A stretch of DNA of 64,000 nt from Desulfovibrio sp. Fe33. Lineage in GTDB: Bacteria > Desulfobacterota > Desulfovibrionia > Desulfovibrionales > Desulfovibrionaceae. The translations under genes were made by a program, and so were the position numbers. The notes beneath the pieces were generated by a model that saw only the letters and a list, made by a program, of their open reading frames with translations, made no database searches and was not told the DNA's origin. The DNA lies in assembly GCF_028532725.1 (NCBI RefSeq), contig NZ_JAQKGU010000013.1, forward strand, positions 46,176 to 110,175, read 5' to 3'. This document shows positions 19,357 to 28,695 of this stretch, piece by piece; positions within the stretch are counted from its first letter, which is position 1; the number at the start of each line of letters is the position of its first letter.

Positions 19357-19599
19357 TCAATCCTCTCTGGATTTTCCATAATGTACTCGGGCCTCCCAGA
19401 CCAGCTTTCCGATTCTTCGGCCCAGATCGGCCTGGCGTGTCTTCATGAGCGCTTCCGCCGCCTCACGGTTGCCCTGCTGCTTGAGCAGGGTCGCGGATTC
19501 AAGATCACGCAAGTGGTTCTCGCATTCCCGAATCATATCGGAAAGATTGAGGGTTTCCAATTCCTTGGGCACACGGACGCTGCGAACTTTCTTGCTCAT
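19357..19599 (-). CDS. Small helical protein of unknown function
   Basis: The 80-residue, charged, mostly helical protein has heptad-like spacing around ECENHLRDLESATLLKQQGN. Its stop is one base upstream of the thioesterase start, indicating translational coupling. The N-terminus (MSKKVRSVRVPKEL) resembles a short beta strand before helices, as in small ribbon-helix-helix proteins, but this is only suggestive. No function is assigned. Confidence 0.65.
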   Translation of the reverse strand: MSKKVRSVRVPKELETLNLSDMIRECENHLRDLESATLLKQQGNREAAEALMKTRQADLGRRIGKLVWEARVHYGKSRED

Positions 19600-19783
19600 G
19601 GCTCCACCCCCGGGAGGTTTTCATTGCGTCATTCAAATTGATGACAGAGCGCGGCGCGCCGGTCAAGACCCGTATTGTCCGGGCGTTACGGCCGGATGCG
19701 GGGTGGCCCCCGAAGAAAGATGGGGGTATGGTGCGGGCCAAAGGGCCTGAACCCATGGCCCGGCCACAGACATGGGAGTTCTC

Positions 19784-21667
19784 ATGACGACTACCGATCA
19801 TCCAACCGGCAAGCGGTTGGCGGCTCTTTCCCTGGCCGCTATGGGCGTGGTTTTCGGCGACATCGGCACCAGTCCGCTGTACGCCCTGCGCGAGTGCTTC
19901 CACGGCGAATACGGCATCGCGGTCACCCCGGAGAATGTCCTGGGCGTCCTGTCCCTGATTTTCTGGACGTTGATGCTCGTCGTCTCCTTCAAGTATCTGA
20001 CCATGGTCCTACGCGCCGATCACGACGGGGAAGGGGGGGTGCTCGCCCTGACCACCCTGGTCCGGCCGCGTCGGGAGCACATGACCCGAAGGGCCTGGTT
20101 CCTGGTTGTCCTCGGGCTGTTCGCGGCCTGTCTGCTCTACGGCGACGGCATGATAACCCCGGCCATTTCGGTCCTGAGCGCGGTGGAGGGGCTGGGGCTC
20201 GTCACGCCCCTGTTCAAGCCGTACATCCTGCACATCACCCTGGCCATTCTCATCGGCCTGTTCCTGTTGCAGCGCCACGGCACGGCCCGGGTCGGAACAT
20301 TGTTCGGACCGGTCATCCTGATCTGGATGACCTGTCTGGCCCTCGTCGGGCTCAATCAGGTGGTCCGGAATCCCGGCGTGCTCGCCGCCGTGTTTCCCTG
20401 GCACGGCCTGCATTTTCTTCTGGCCAACAAGCTGCATGGCTTCGTTGTCCTGGGCGCGGTCTTTCTGGTGGCCACCGGCGCCGAGGCCATCTATGCGGAT
20501 TTGGGGCATTTCGGCCGCCGCCCCATCCGGCTGACCTGGTTCCTGGTGGCGCTGCCCGCGTTGCTGCTCAATTATTTCGGACAGGGCGCGCACCTGTTGG
20601 CCGTTCCCGGAGATTCCTACCATCCCTTTTACGCGATCGTGCCGCAATGGGGGGTCATCCCCATGGTCGCGCTGGCCGCCATGGCCACCATCGTGGCCTC
20701 CCAGGCGGTCATTACCGGAGCCTTTTCCCTGACTTCGCAGGCCGTGCAGTTGGGGTATCTGCCCAGGCTGCGCGTGGCCCACACCTCGGCTTCGCACATG
20801 GGCCAGATCTACGTGGCTCCGGTCAACTGGCTGCTCATGATCTGCACCGTGGGCCTGGTGCTGGGGTTCCGGACTTCCAGCAGGCTGGCCGCGGCCTACG
20901 GCGTGGCCGTTACGGCCAGTATGCTCGTCACCGCCACCCTGTTCTACTTCGTCATGCGCAAGCGGTGGGAGTGGAAGCTGCCCGCCGCCATTCTCGTCAC
21001 GGGCCTGTTCTTTTCCGTGGACTTCTCCTTTTTCGCCGCCAATATGACCAAGATCACTCATGGCGCGTGGTTTCCGCTGGTCATCGCCCTGCTCGTACTG
21101 GGCGTCATGCTGACCTGGGAGCGGGGAGGGGAAATCCTGGCCGAGCGCGCACGGGGGCTGACCCGGCCGCTGGATGAGTTCCTTTCGGAAATCGAAGACG
21201 AACCGCCGAGGCGCATCCCGGGACAGGCCGTGTTCCTGACCCGCAGCCACAACACCGTGCCTGTGGCCATGGTCCAGAACCTGCGCCACAACAAGGTCCT
21301 GCATTCCGAGGTCTACTTTCTCAATATCCGCACCGAGCAGATTCCCCGCGTGCCCAACTTCGAGAAAATCGAGGTGGAACGGTTCGGCTCGGGCATCCAG
21401 CGCATCATCGCCCACTTCGGTTATATGGAAAGTCCCACCGTGGAAGTGATTTTCTCCCTGTGCCGGGACAAGGGCGTGGATCTGGACATTGACAAGGCCA
21501 GCTTCTTCCTCGGCCGCGAGAAGCTGACCGTGGGCACGTCGCCGGCCATGAGCCGCTGGCGTTCCAACCTCTATCTTTTCCTGTCCCGAAACGGCATGGA
21601 CGTCGCCTCCTTCTTCAACATCCCCACCAATCAGGTCATCGAGGTCGGAGCCCGGTTGGAGATATGA
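19784..21667 (+). CDS. kup: Low-affinity potassium transporter Kup
   Basis: The 627-residue K+/H+ symporter has about 12 transmembrane helices and a cytoplasmic C-terminal domain. The N-terminal VVFGDIGTSPLYALRECF and the block LLYGDGMITPAISVLSAVEG are Kup/HAK/KUP hallmarks. GGGAG precedes the ATG at 19784, favouring it over an ATG four codons upstream. The gene stands alone between a divergent small gene and a terminator. The 130-bp leader was inspected for a c-di-AMP riboswitch and none was recognised. Confidence 0.95.
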   Translation: MTTTDHPTGKRLAALSLAAMGVVFGDIGTSPLYALRECFHGEYGIAVTPENVLGVLSLIFWTLMLVVSFKYLTMVLRADHDGEGGVLALTTLVRPRREHMTRRAWFLVVLGLFAACLLYGDGMITPAISVLSAVEGLGLVTPLFKPYILHITLAILIGLFLLQRHGTARVGTLFGPVILIWMTCLALVGLNQVVRNPGVLAAVFPWHGLHFLLANKLHGFVVLGAVFLVATGAEAIYADLGHFGRRPIRLTWFLVALPALLLNYFGQGAHLLAVPGDSYHPFYAIVPQWGVIPMVALAAMATIVASQAVITGAFSLTSQAVQLGYLPRLRVAHTSASHMGQIYVAPVNWLLMICTVGLVLGFRTSSRLAAAYGVAVTASMLVTATLFYFVMRKRWEWKLPAAILVTGLFFSVDFSFFAANMTKITHGAWFPLVIALLVLGVMLTWERGGEILAERARGLTRPLDEFLSEIEDEPPRRIPGQAVFLTRSHNTVPVAMVQNLRHNKVLHSEVYFLNIRTEQIPRVPNFEKIEVERFGSGIQRIIAHFGYMESPTVEVIFSLCRDKGVDLDIDKASFFLGREKLTVGTSPAMSRWRSNLYLFLSRNGMDVASFFNIPTNQVIEVGARLEI

Positions 21668-21748
21668 CCTGACGCGAGGACGGTCCCCGAACCGTTTCAG
21701 AGTTTTTTCCCGCCTTTCCCCCGGTTGCCGAAGGCCCCGAGAAAAGGA

Positions 21749-21779
21749 AAGGCGCGCCCCCGCAACGGGGGCGCGCCTT
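21749..21779. terminator. Strong bidirectional terminator after kup
   Basis: AAGGCGCGCCCCCG-CAA-CGGGGGCGCGCCTT is a perfect 14-bp stem and is flanked on the left by GAAAAGG. It lies between convergent kup and peptidase genes. Confidence 0.85.
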
Positions 21780-21806
21780 GTGTCGCGATATCGGATCGGT
21801 GCGGCG

Positions 21807-22874
21807 TTACATGACGCGGCAGCCGTCTTCGGTGACGAGGACCTGGTATTCCCAGCGGATGCCGCCCCAGCTGGGGTCGTAGAGGCCGGGCTCGACGGTG
21901 ACGACCATGCCGGGTTTGAGTTCGCCCTGGCCCACTCGGGAGAGGGACGGCGGCTCGTGGGTTTCCAGTCCGACGCCGTGGCCGAGGCCGTGGGTGAACA
22001 AGGCTTCCACGCCTGCCTTTTCGAATACGGCGTAGGCGGCCCTGTAGGCTTCCACGCAGGAGAGGCCCGGGCGGATGATGTCGATGGCCGCGGATTGGGC
22101 GGCGCGCACCTGGTCCATGGTTTTGCGGAAGCGGTCGGACGGCTTGTCGCCCACCCAGAAGGTCCGGGTCTGGTCGGAATTGTAGTCGTGCAGCCTGCAA
22201 CCGGTGTCTATGAGGACCATGTCGTTTTCGCGCAACTTGGTGTCGCCGGGAATGCAGTGGGGCAGGGCCGCGTTGGGGCCGACGCCGACGATGGTCGAGA
22301 AGGCCAGCCCCTGAGCGCCGTGCTCACGGAAGAATTTCTCCACTAGCCAGGCGATTTCCCTTTCGGTGCGGCCGGGAATGAGCTCGCCTTCGATGTACTC
22401 GAACAGCTCGTGGTTGAGACGCATGGAATCGTCCATGCGCCGGATTTCGTCCTCGTCCTTGATGATTCGAAGGGATTCCACGATGTTGTCCATGGGGATG
22501 AGGGCGAATTCCTCGGACAGCTTGTCGTAGTCGAAGAGGTGCAGGGCCTTGGGTTCGAAGCCCATGGCGGTCACGTCGCGGCCTTTGAGGAAATCAGCGA
22601 TTTCCGCGTGTTTGCGGGCGGCGTAGATGCACAGTTTGCTCTCGTCCCAGACCTGCCGGGCGGCGTCCAGGTAGCGGGGGTCGGTGAACAGGTAGTCGTC
22701 GCCCTGGGTGACCACGAGCCAGCCGGACGATTCGTTGCACTGGGCGTCATGCAGCTCGAAGCCGCTGAGGTAGTACCGATTGGCCGCCAGCGATACGAGC
22801 ATGGCGGACAGGCCGCGGGCGCGCATCTCGCTCTTGAGGGCCTCGCGACGTTTTTCAAAAACGGATTTGTCCAT
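21807..22874 (-). CDS. Xaa-Pro aminopeptidase-like M24B metallopeptidase
   Basis: The 355-residue protein has an N-terminal creatinase-like domain and a C-terminal pita-bread peptidase. Metal ligands are in the expected order: IDTGCRLHDYNSDQTRTFW (two Asp), GLGHGVGLETHE (His), VVTVEPGLY (Glu) and the final Glu in IRWEYQVLV. The first Asp motif reads DTGCR instead of the more common DxGA. It should release N-terminal residues next to proline or cleave Xaa-Pro dipeptides (PepQ). The start is 6 bp after the upstream oxidoreductase stop, so the two form an operon. Confidence 0.92.
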   Translation of the reverse strand: MDKSVFEKRREALKSEMRARGLSAMLVSLAANRYYLSGFELHDAQCNESSGWLVVTQGDDYLFTDPRYLDAARQVWDESKLCIYAARKHAEIADFLKGRDVTAMGFEPKALHLFDYDKLSEEFALIPMDNIVESLRIIKDEDEIRRMDDSMRLNHELFEYIEGELIPGRTEREIAWLVEKFFREHGAQGLAFSTIVGVGPNAALPHCIPGDTKLRENDMVLIDTGCRLHDYNSDQTRTFWVGDKPSDRFRKTMDQVRAAQSAAIDIIRPGLSCVEAYRAAYAVFEKAGVEALFTHGLGHGVGLETHEPPSLSRVGQGELKPGMVVTVEPGLYDPSWGGIRWEYQVLVTEDGCRVM

Positions 22875-22880
22875 GATGTC

Positions 22881-24242
22881 CTAATCCAGTGTGTAGGTTT
22901 TCTCGGGAGTGCCGATGACCATGCGTTCGGCCCATTCCACGCCCTGCATGACCGAGTGATCCATGTTGGAGACCTCGTATTTCCAACCGCCGAAGCGGCC
23001 GCGGGAGTGGATGCCCAGGGCTTCCAGGCCCGGTTGCAGGATGCGGAGCGCGCCGTCGCGTTCGAGGCACGGCACGGGATAGCCGTAGTCCACGGCGATC
23101 TCCCAGCGGGTAAGGATGTCCTTCATTCTTTCCCCGCGCAACAGGGAATTGCTTATCAGACCCCGCACGGTGCGGTCCATTAATTCGTGGACGTTTTCCG
23201 GCTTGTGTCCCGAGAAGGACGTCTCGCACATGAAGGCCGTCTGCCTGCCGGGCCGGGCCGTGTTGTTGGGCGAGTAGTTGTGGAAGTTGGTCACCCGGTA
23301 GAAGGGCGCGTCGGCATCGGGGAAATACATCCAGCAGCGGGAGTCGGGCGCGGCGTCGGGATCGGCGTCGAGGCCCACTCCGGCCACGTAGACCGAGTTG
23401 TGCGTCAGCCGGTCGGCCGCGTCAATGAATGCTCCGCTGGGTTCCGTGAGCCAGTCCCTGGCGAGAATGTCCAGGGGCGCGGTGTTGAGCAGGGTTTCGT
23501 ATTCCACGGTAAGCCCCTGCTTTGTGGAGGCCGTTTTGGCCTCGGCGTCTATGCGGTTCACGGCCTGTCCGTACCGGATGCGGTCCGCCATGCCGTTCGC
23601 CAGCCTCCGGAAGATTTCGCCCGTCCCGCCGTGAAGCGGGAACTTGAAGGTGTTGTTCGGCCCCCAGGCCACGTCGTCGCGCTCCAGCACGATGTTTCGC
23701 AGGACCGATTTCAGGTCCACCACTGAGACCCGTTCGCCAATCCAGCCGTACTGCATCCGCTCGGGCGGGGTGGCCCAGACCTTGAAATTGTACGGGTCCA
23801 TGAAGTGGCGGGCGATGCCGCGGCCGAAGACGGTGTCGATCCACTGGGCGAAGTTTTGGGGGGACGTTTCCGGCCGGTTGCCCGGCAGCAGCCCCTCGAC
23901 GCATTCCCATCGGGCTTCCTTGGGCAGGTGGCGGATGTTGTTCTGGAACGGATAGGGCACCCAGGTTCCGTTGGAGCGGACCCAGGATTCGCGCTGGTGT
24001 TCGAGCCGTTCGTCGCCGAGCAGGGAGTCCATGAGCCTGTCGAAGTAGTCGTAGTGGGAGAAGACCACATGGCCGCCGATGTCCCAGGTAAAGCCCTTGT
24101 CGTCCTTGAAGCTGGCCGCCAGCCCGCCCGCGTAGGCGTTTCGTTCGAGCACGAGGAAGTCGTTCTCGCCGAGTTCCCGGAGCCGGTGGGCCGCGCCCAG
24201 GCCCGTGGGCCCGGCGCCGATGATGAGATATTTCGTTTTCAC
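22881..24242 (-). CDS. FAD-dependent amine-oxidase/UDP-galactopyranose-mutase-like oxidoreductase
   Basis: The 453-residue flavoprotein starts with GTG at 24242, supported by AAGAAGG; an ATG 16 codons upstream would add an Arg-rich tail unlike family members. The dinucleotide motif IIGAGPTGLGAAHRL opens the protein, followed by VLERNAYAGGLAAS and DIGGHVVFSH. These match protoporphyrinogen oxidase/UGM-like proteins often found in polysaccharide loci. SRGRFGGWKYEVSNMDHSV near the C-terminus closes the FAD site. Substrate unknown; no glycan genes are adjacent. It is followed by the M24B peptidase gene. Confidence 0.82.
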   Translation of the reverse strand: MKTKYLIIGAGPTGLGAAHRLRELGENDFLVLERNAYAGGLAASFKDDKGFTWDIGGHVVFSHYDYFDRLMDSLLGDERLEHQRESWVRSNGTWVPYPFQNNIRHLPKEARWECVEGLLPGNRPETSPQNFAQWIDTVFGRGIARHFMDPYNFKVWATPPERMQYGWIGERVSVVDLKSVLRNIVLERDDVAWGPNNTFKFPLHGGTGEIFRRLANGMADRIRYGQAVNRIDAEAKTASTKQGLTVEYETLLNTAPLDILARDWLTEPSGAFIDAADRLTHNSVYVAGVGLDADPDAAPDSRCWMYFPDADAPFYRVTNFHNYSPNNTARPGRQTAFMCETSFSGHKPENVHELMDRTVRGLISNSLLRGERMKDILTRWEIAVDYGYPVPCLERDGALRILQPGLEALGIHSRGRFGGWKYEVSNMDHSVMQGVEWAERMVIGTPEKTYTLD

Positions 24243-24424
24243 TGTGCGCCTTCTTTCGGGTGAGGAAGTTCTTTCCGGTCGCGGAATCATATCAAGTTTG
24301 GTGCCAGCCTAAAGTCGCCGTGTCAAAAAGCCGGGGAAAAAGGGAATTCCCGGGAGCGGATGAATTGCGCTTCCATGGCCGGGCTCCCCTTGCCAATCCG
24401 GGGGCAGGGGCTTACCTTGAAATC

Positions 24425-24682
24425 ATGACCAGAAAATTCGATCCGGAACTGTTGTATGTGGAATGTCACCGTTGCGGCCAGCCTGTCCTCTGGAAGCGCG
24501 GCATGACCACTAAACTCCTCAAACTGGCCAAGATCGATCCGTCCACCCTGGATGAGCGGTGCGTGATTATCTCGGAAGGGTGCCCCAGTTGCGTGCCCGA
24601 CGAGACCACCTTCACCACCCAGGTCATTCGCCTGAACCGGGAAAAGGACGGGCGATCCTCCATGCCGGCCATGGCCAACTAG
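24425..24682 (+). CDS. Small zinc-ribbon protein of unknown function
   Basis: The 85-residue protein has two Cys pairs, ECHRCG and GCPSCVP, spaced as a zinc ribbon. The intervening sequence is helical and basic. The start MTRKFDP is chosen by content; the upstream in-frame extension reads as non-coding and no strong Shine-Dalgarno sequence helps. It is monocistronic, with a strong terminator downstream. Function is unknown; small ribbons like this often bind nucleic acid or protein partners. Confidence 0.65.
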   Translation: MTRKFDPELLYVECHRCGQPVLWKRGMTTKLLKLAKIDPSTLDERCVIISEGCPSCVPDETTFTTQVIRLNREKDGRSSMPAMAN

Positions 24683-24705
24683 GACAGGCCGACATACGGC
24701 GTGAT

Positions 24706-24757
24706 AAGCGCCTGCGTTCCCGGAATCAGCCGGGAATGCAGGCGCTTTCGCTTTTTT
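24706..24757 (+). terminator. Rho-independent terminator
   Basis: AAGCGCCTGCGTTCCCGG pairs with CCGGGAATGCAGGCGCTT around an AATCAG loop (one G-T pair), followed by TCGCTTTTTT. It isolates the downstream phage tail operon from upstream transcription. Confidence 0.88.
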
Positions 24758-25088
24758 GCCGACCCGGCGTGTGCCTGCTCTTCCCCCTCTCCCCCCTTGT
24801 TCGCTTTTGCATGTCATTTGATACCCGATCAATGCCCATTCGTTACCGAAGAGGGTCGCGCCAGGCGCTTCCCGCAAGGAATACGGCTCTCCAACACCAT
24901 GTTTTTATGAGATAAAATAAATAAAGGTTTCAGCTCCTTCGTATTTGTCGGCCCGGTATCCCCGTCAAGCTGTTTTTTTATGCCTTACGGCTCCGCTCGA
25001 TACCCGATTCCCTTCCGGCCGGAAAACCGGGGCTATGCTCCTTCGCAATCCCGGGGCGGTCCCCCGAAAAACAAGGAGCCTACGAAAC
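24758..25088 (+). other. Leader region of the phage tail operon
   Basis: About 330 bp lie between the terminator and the gp12-like start. An AT-rich island at 24900-24930 (TTTTTATGAGATAAAATAAATAAAGG) contains a possible -10 element (GATAAAAT). AAGGAG at 25074-25079 is the ribosome-binding site. No integrase, att-like repeat or tRNA was seen. Confidence 0.45.
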
Positions 25089-27185
25089 ATGAGCATAGCA
25101 ACCCCAGCCATCACCAACTTCACGGCGGGCGAAATCTCGCCCCGACTGGAGGGCCGGACCGATCTGTCCAAGTATTTCAACGGGTGCCGCACACTGCGGA
25201 ATTTTCATGTCCATCCGCACGGCGGAGCCACGCGGCGGCCGGGATTCCGGTTTGTGGCCGAATCGCTCAGCCAGGACAAGCCGGTTCTGCTCATTCCCTT
25301 CGAGTACAACGCCGAGCAGACCTATATCCTCGAGTTCGCCGAGGACCTGTCCGGGCAGGGGCTGATGCGTGTCTATTCCGGCCACGGCATTGTTCTGTCC
25401 GACGGAACGCCATACATCCTGGATATCCCCTACAAGGCGCGGGAGTTCGACAAATTACGCTACGCGCAGTCGGATAACTCGCTCATCCTGGTGCACCCGG
25501 ACCACCCGCCCCGCGAGATGATCCGGGTGGCTCACGACGAGTGGACCATCGAGGCGATGGAATTCGTCGGGCGTCCCGAGGCGTGGGGCGAGGGAGACTA
25601 TCCCTCCGACGTCTGTTTTTACGAACAGCGGCTGGTGTTGGCAGCGACGAAGACCCGTCCGGCCACCCTGTGGCTTTCGCGAACCGGCGAGTTTCGGGAT
25701 TTCCGACTGAAGACGCGGGAGGTGCCCATGGACGGCTGGCGGGACCTGGAAATCAGGGACGCCAACAGCGACGGGGTGCGCGACGGCAAGGCCGGGGACG
25801 CCGTCGATCTCCTGGCCGGTTCCGGGTTCGAGGCCAGGGACGCGCTCAAGGGGCAGCATCCGGATGGCGGTACGCGGTATTACCGCTACAAGGGCTCCAG
25901 GAATTTCACGGCTATCAACACCAAAGTGGTGGTCTCCTTCGCCGACGAACCCGCAGGCAACCAGATCGAGTCGATATGGAGCGCGGACGGGGAACTCAAT
26001 GACGAGGCCTGGTCCTGCTTTGAGTTGGGAGACAGGGCCGACGCCCCGGCGGGCGAGGAGCCGCTCGACGACGACGCCATCGAGGTCACGTTGTCGGGCC
26101 GTCAGGCCAACGGCATAGAGTTCATCGTTCCCCGCCGGTCCCTTTGGATAGGCACGGCGGGCGGGGAATGGACCTTGAGCGCCTCGTCCAGTGAACCGGT
26201 GACTCCCGGGAACGTCAAGGCCTCCCAGGAAGGGACCAGCGGAGCGTCCGCTTCCCGGCCTGAAAGCGTGGGATTCGCCACCCTGTACATCCAGCGCGCC
26301 GGGCGCAAGATCCGCGAAATGGCCTACCGTTTCGAGTCGGACGCCTATGTCTCCCGTGATCTGACCCTGCTTTCCGAGCATATTTCCGAAGGAGGCCTGA
26401 CCCAGCTCGCCTTCGCCCAGGAGCCGGATTCCATTCTTTATTGTGTGCGCGGGGACGGGACAGTGGTCGCCCTGACCTACGTGCCGGATCAGGAGGTGGC
26501 GGCCTGGTCGCGGATCGTCACCGACGGCTTCGTGGAGAAGGCCGCCACGGTCTACAACGACGCCGACAAGCGCGACGAGTTGTGGATAGCCGTGGTCCGC
26601 ATCGTGAACGGCGAGCCGCGCCGCTTCATCGAGTACCTAGAAGCTCCTTTTGACGGGGATATCAGGAACGCCTTTTTCGTGGACAGCGGGCTGACCTACC
26701 GGGGAGAGCCCACGGACACCGTCACCGGGCTTTCCCATCTGGCCGGGCGGACCGTGTCCGTGCTGGCGGACGGGGCCGTTCAGGCCGACCGGACCGTGGC
26801 CGGGGACGGCTCCCTTACACTGGACCGGCCCGCCTCGGTCATCCATGCCGGGCTTTCCTATCGTTCCGTGCTTCAGCCCATGCGGCTGGAAGCGGGCAGC
26901 CAGCGCGGCTCCGCCCAGACCAAGAAGAAACGCATCACCAAGGTCGCGGCCCGGTTCTACGACACCCTCGGGGGGCTCATCGGCCCGGACGAGTCGCGTC
27001 TGGAACCGGTCTATTTCCGTTCCCCGTCCACGCCCATGGGACGGGCTCCGGAGCCGTTCAGCGGCGACAAGATCGTTAATTTCCCCAAGGGATGGGACCG
27101 CGACGGGCTGCTGACCATCGTGCAGGAGCAGCCCCTGCCCATGTCGGTGCTCATGATCGTGCCCCAACTCGTCATCAACGAATAA
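25089..27185 (+). CDS. Phage tail protein, tail tubular protein B / gp12-like
   Basis: The 698-residue protein begins MSIATPAITNFTAGEISPRL, then GRTDLSKYFNGCRTLRNF and GGATRRPGFRFVAE. This opening is characteristic of a podovirus tail protein family related in role to T7 gp12, the tail nozzle (794 residues). A strong AAGGAG precedes the ATG; the longer frame from 24945 lacks such support. Mid-protein motifs include ATLWLSRTGEFRDF and RRSLWIGTAGGEWTLS, with beta-rich content. It is first in a five-gene operon. In T7-like phages the gp11-like partner is adjacent; here it is missing from this locus and lies at 1200-1781. Assignment is by pattern, not search. Confidence 0.7.
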   Translation: MSIATPAITNFTAGEISPRLEGRTDLSKYFNGCRTLRNFHVHPHGGATRRPGFRFVAESLSQDKPVLLIPFEYNAEQTYILEFAEDLSGQGLMRVYSGHGIVLSDGTPYILDIPYKAREFDKLRYAQSDNSLILVHPDHPPREMIRVAHDEWTIEAMEFVGRPEAWGEGDYPSDVCFYEQRLVLAATKTRPATLWLSRTGEFRDFRLKTREVPMDGWRDLEIRDANSDGVRDGKAGDAVDLLAGSGFEARDALKGQHPDGGTRYYRYKGSRNFTAINTKVVVSFADEPAGNQIESIWSADGELNDEAWSCFELGDRADAPAGEEPLDDDAIEVTLSGRQANGIEFIVPRRSLWIGTAGGEWTLSASSSEPVTPGNVKASQEGTSGASASRPESVGFATLYIQRAGRKIREMAYRFESDAYVSRDLTLLSEHISEGGLTQLAFAQEPDSILYCVRGDGTVVALTYVPDQEVAAWSRIVTDGFVEKAATVYNDADKRDELWIAVVRIVNGEPRRFIEYLEAPFDGDIRNAFFVDSGLTYRGEPTDTVTGLSHLAGRTVSVLADGAVQADRTVAGDGSLTLDRPASVIHAGLSYRSVLQPMRLEAGSQRGSAQTKKKRITKVAARFYDTLGGLIGPDESRLEPVYFRSPSTPMGRAPEPFSGDKIVNFPKGWDRDGLLTIVQEQPLPMSVLMIVPQLVINE

Positions 27186-27219
27186 CCGGGAAAACCATAA
27201 CCATAAAGAGAGGATAACC

Positions 27220-27702
27220 ATGGGAACAAATGCTTCCCCACAGTCCATGCAGAGTCTCCAGCAGGGATTGGATCTGTTCAAGGATGTTACGGACTTCCTG
27301 GGCGAGCGATCGTCCGAGAAGAGCGGTGAATCGGAGGCGAAAGGCCGGGCCGCGCTCATTGAGACGGACGCGGCGGGCGAAGCCGGGGACGTGAGGCGGC
27401 AGGCCCGCCGGGACGCCGATGAAATCAGGGAAAGCGGGGAAAAGGCGCGCGGCGCGGCCGGCTCCCGCTGGGGCGGCTCCAACCTGGCCATGTCCGGGTC
27501 CAAGGCGCTCATTCGGGACGCCGGTCGCCTCAAGGACCGGCAGGAAGAGGAAGACGCCCTGTTCGAAGGCGAAATGAACGCCCGGTCCAGGCTGCGCGCG
27601 GCGAACAACCAGGCGAACATGCTGCGCATCGCCAACGGGGGATCGTCCTCGCGGTCCATCTTGTCCCAGGGGGCAAAAATTTACGGAAGGAGCCAGTCAT
27701 GA
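27220..27702 (+). CDS. Phage internal-virion-like helical protein (gp14-like layout)
   Basis: The 160-residue protein is strongly helical and rich in Ala, Arg, Glu and Ser. A coiled-coil segment runs from about residue 40 to 85 (RRQARRDADEIRESGEKARG), then SRWGGSNLAMSGSKALI and a helical stretch ending RSRLRAANNQANMLR. The design resembles small internal virion proteins such as T7 gp14, but the similarity is weak and could be compositional. GAGAGGATAACC precedes the ATG. The stop overlaps the next start (ATGA), so translation is coupled to the tail-fibre gene. Confidence 0.5.
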   Translation: MGTNASPQSMQSLQQGLDLFKDVTDFLGERSSEKSGESEAKGRAALIETDAAGEAGDVRRQARRDADEIRESGEKARGAAGSRWGGSNLAMSGSKALIRDAGRLKDRQEEEDALFEGEMNARSRLRAANNQANMLRIANGGSSSRSILSQGAKIYGRSQS

Positions 27703-28694
27703 CCGTTTCATCCACAGAGACAAAAGTGCTTTACGCGGGCAACGGCTCCACGGCGGCCTTCGCCATTCCGTTCATGTTCCTGCGCAATGAGGACATCGAC
27801 GTCATGCTCGTCGACGCCCATGGCGTGGAATGGATTCTGTCCGAAGGAACCGACTACAGCCTCGTCGGGGCCGGAGATCAGGCGGGCGGCGTTTGTTCCG
27901 TTGTCCGGCCCCTCGAAACCGGCCAGACTCTGGTCCTGCGACGTGAACCGGATATGGTCCAGGAAGTGGACTACGTGGAGAACGACGCCTTCCCCGCGGC
28001 CACCCATGAGGCCGCCCTGGATAAGCTGACCATGATCTGCCAGTCCCTGGCCGAGAAGCTGGACCGCGCCCTGACGTTCCGCGTCTCCTCCGCAGTGAGC
28101 GGCGTCAACCTGCCCGAGCCGGACCCGGACAGGATGCTCGCCTGGAACAGCGCCGGGAACGATCTGGTCAACAAGGATGTGATGACCCTCGGGGCCATCA
28201 CCACGCCTGTGCCCATCAGCCAGGGCGGCACCGACGCCGACAATCCCACCGAGGCCTTGTTCAATCTCGGTTTCGGCTCGGCTGGATTGACCGTGGCCGG
28301 GTGCGAGGAAGAGGCCGAGATCGTTGCCGCCATCGGAGCCGAGCCTGTTGATGCGGAAATTCTCAGGTCCTACGCGCCGAGGCTGCTCAAGGCGGTGTAC
28401 GGCGAGGAGGCGCAGGCGTACGAAGGCCGGAGCCTCGCCGGGTTGGCCGTGGTCCGCAACCATGTGACCTGGTCCCTGACGGGCGCGAGCCAGTTCAGCG
28501 ACGTGCCTCTGCCCTATGACGGGACCTACGTTTTCCACATCTATCCGCTCGGCCACGACCTGGCCCTTGCCGCGAGCTACAAACACGACGGGCTTCTGCC
28601 CGCGCCCGACGCCAATGCCGGTGAAATCCGCATCGCGGTCGAGCAGTTCAATGCCCGCCGGACCATCGTGTCCCTGCAAAACATGGAGGCGTAA
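27699..28694 (+). CDS. Phage tail fibre protein with T7 gp17-like N-terminus
   Basis: The 331-residue protein has an N-terminal ~125-residue region of the type that anchors fibres to podovirus tails. It shows KVLYAGNGSTAAFAIPFMFL, then EGTDYSLVGAG, LVLRREPDMVQEVDY and AALDKLTMICQSLAEKLDR. A linker with the repeat-like ISQGGTDADNPTEAL is typical of fibre shafts. The C-terminal part is beta-rich with YDGTYVFHIYPLGHD, possibly a receptor or adaptor domain. Its start overlaps the previous stop, and the next gene starts one base after its stop, so this is a compact operon. It is shorter than T7 gp17 (553), consistent with the fibre being split over two genes. Confidence 0.68.
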   Translation: MTVSSTETKVLYAGNGSTAAFAIPFMFLRNEDIDVMLVDAHGVEWILSEGTDYSLVGAGDQAGGVCSVVRPLETGQTLVLRREPDMVQEVDYVENDAFPAATHEAALDKLTMICQSLAEKLDRALTFRVSSAVSGVNLPEPDPDRMLAWNSAGNDLVNKDVMTLGAITTPVPISQGGTDADNPTEALFNLGFGSAGLTVAGCEEEAEIVAAIGAEPVDAEILRSYAPRLLKAVYGEEAQAYEGRSLAGLAVVRNHVTWSLTGASQFSDVPLPYDGTYVFHIYPLGHDLALAASYKHDGLLPAPDANAGEIRIAVEQFNARRTIVSLQNMEA

Positions 28695-28695
28695 C

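Noticed and set aside
19640..19783. c-di-AMP (ydaO-type) riboswitch ahead of kup
   Set aside because: The conserved riboswitch segments were not found, and the 130-bp leader shows no suitable fold by eye.
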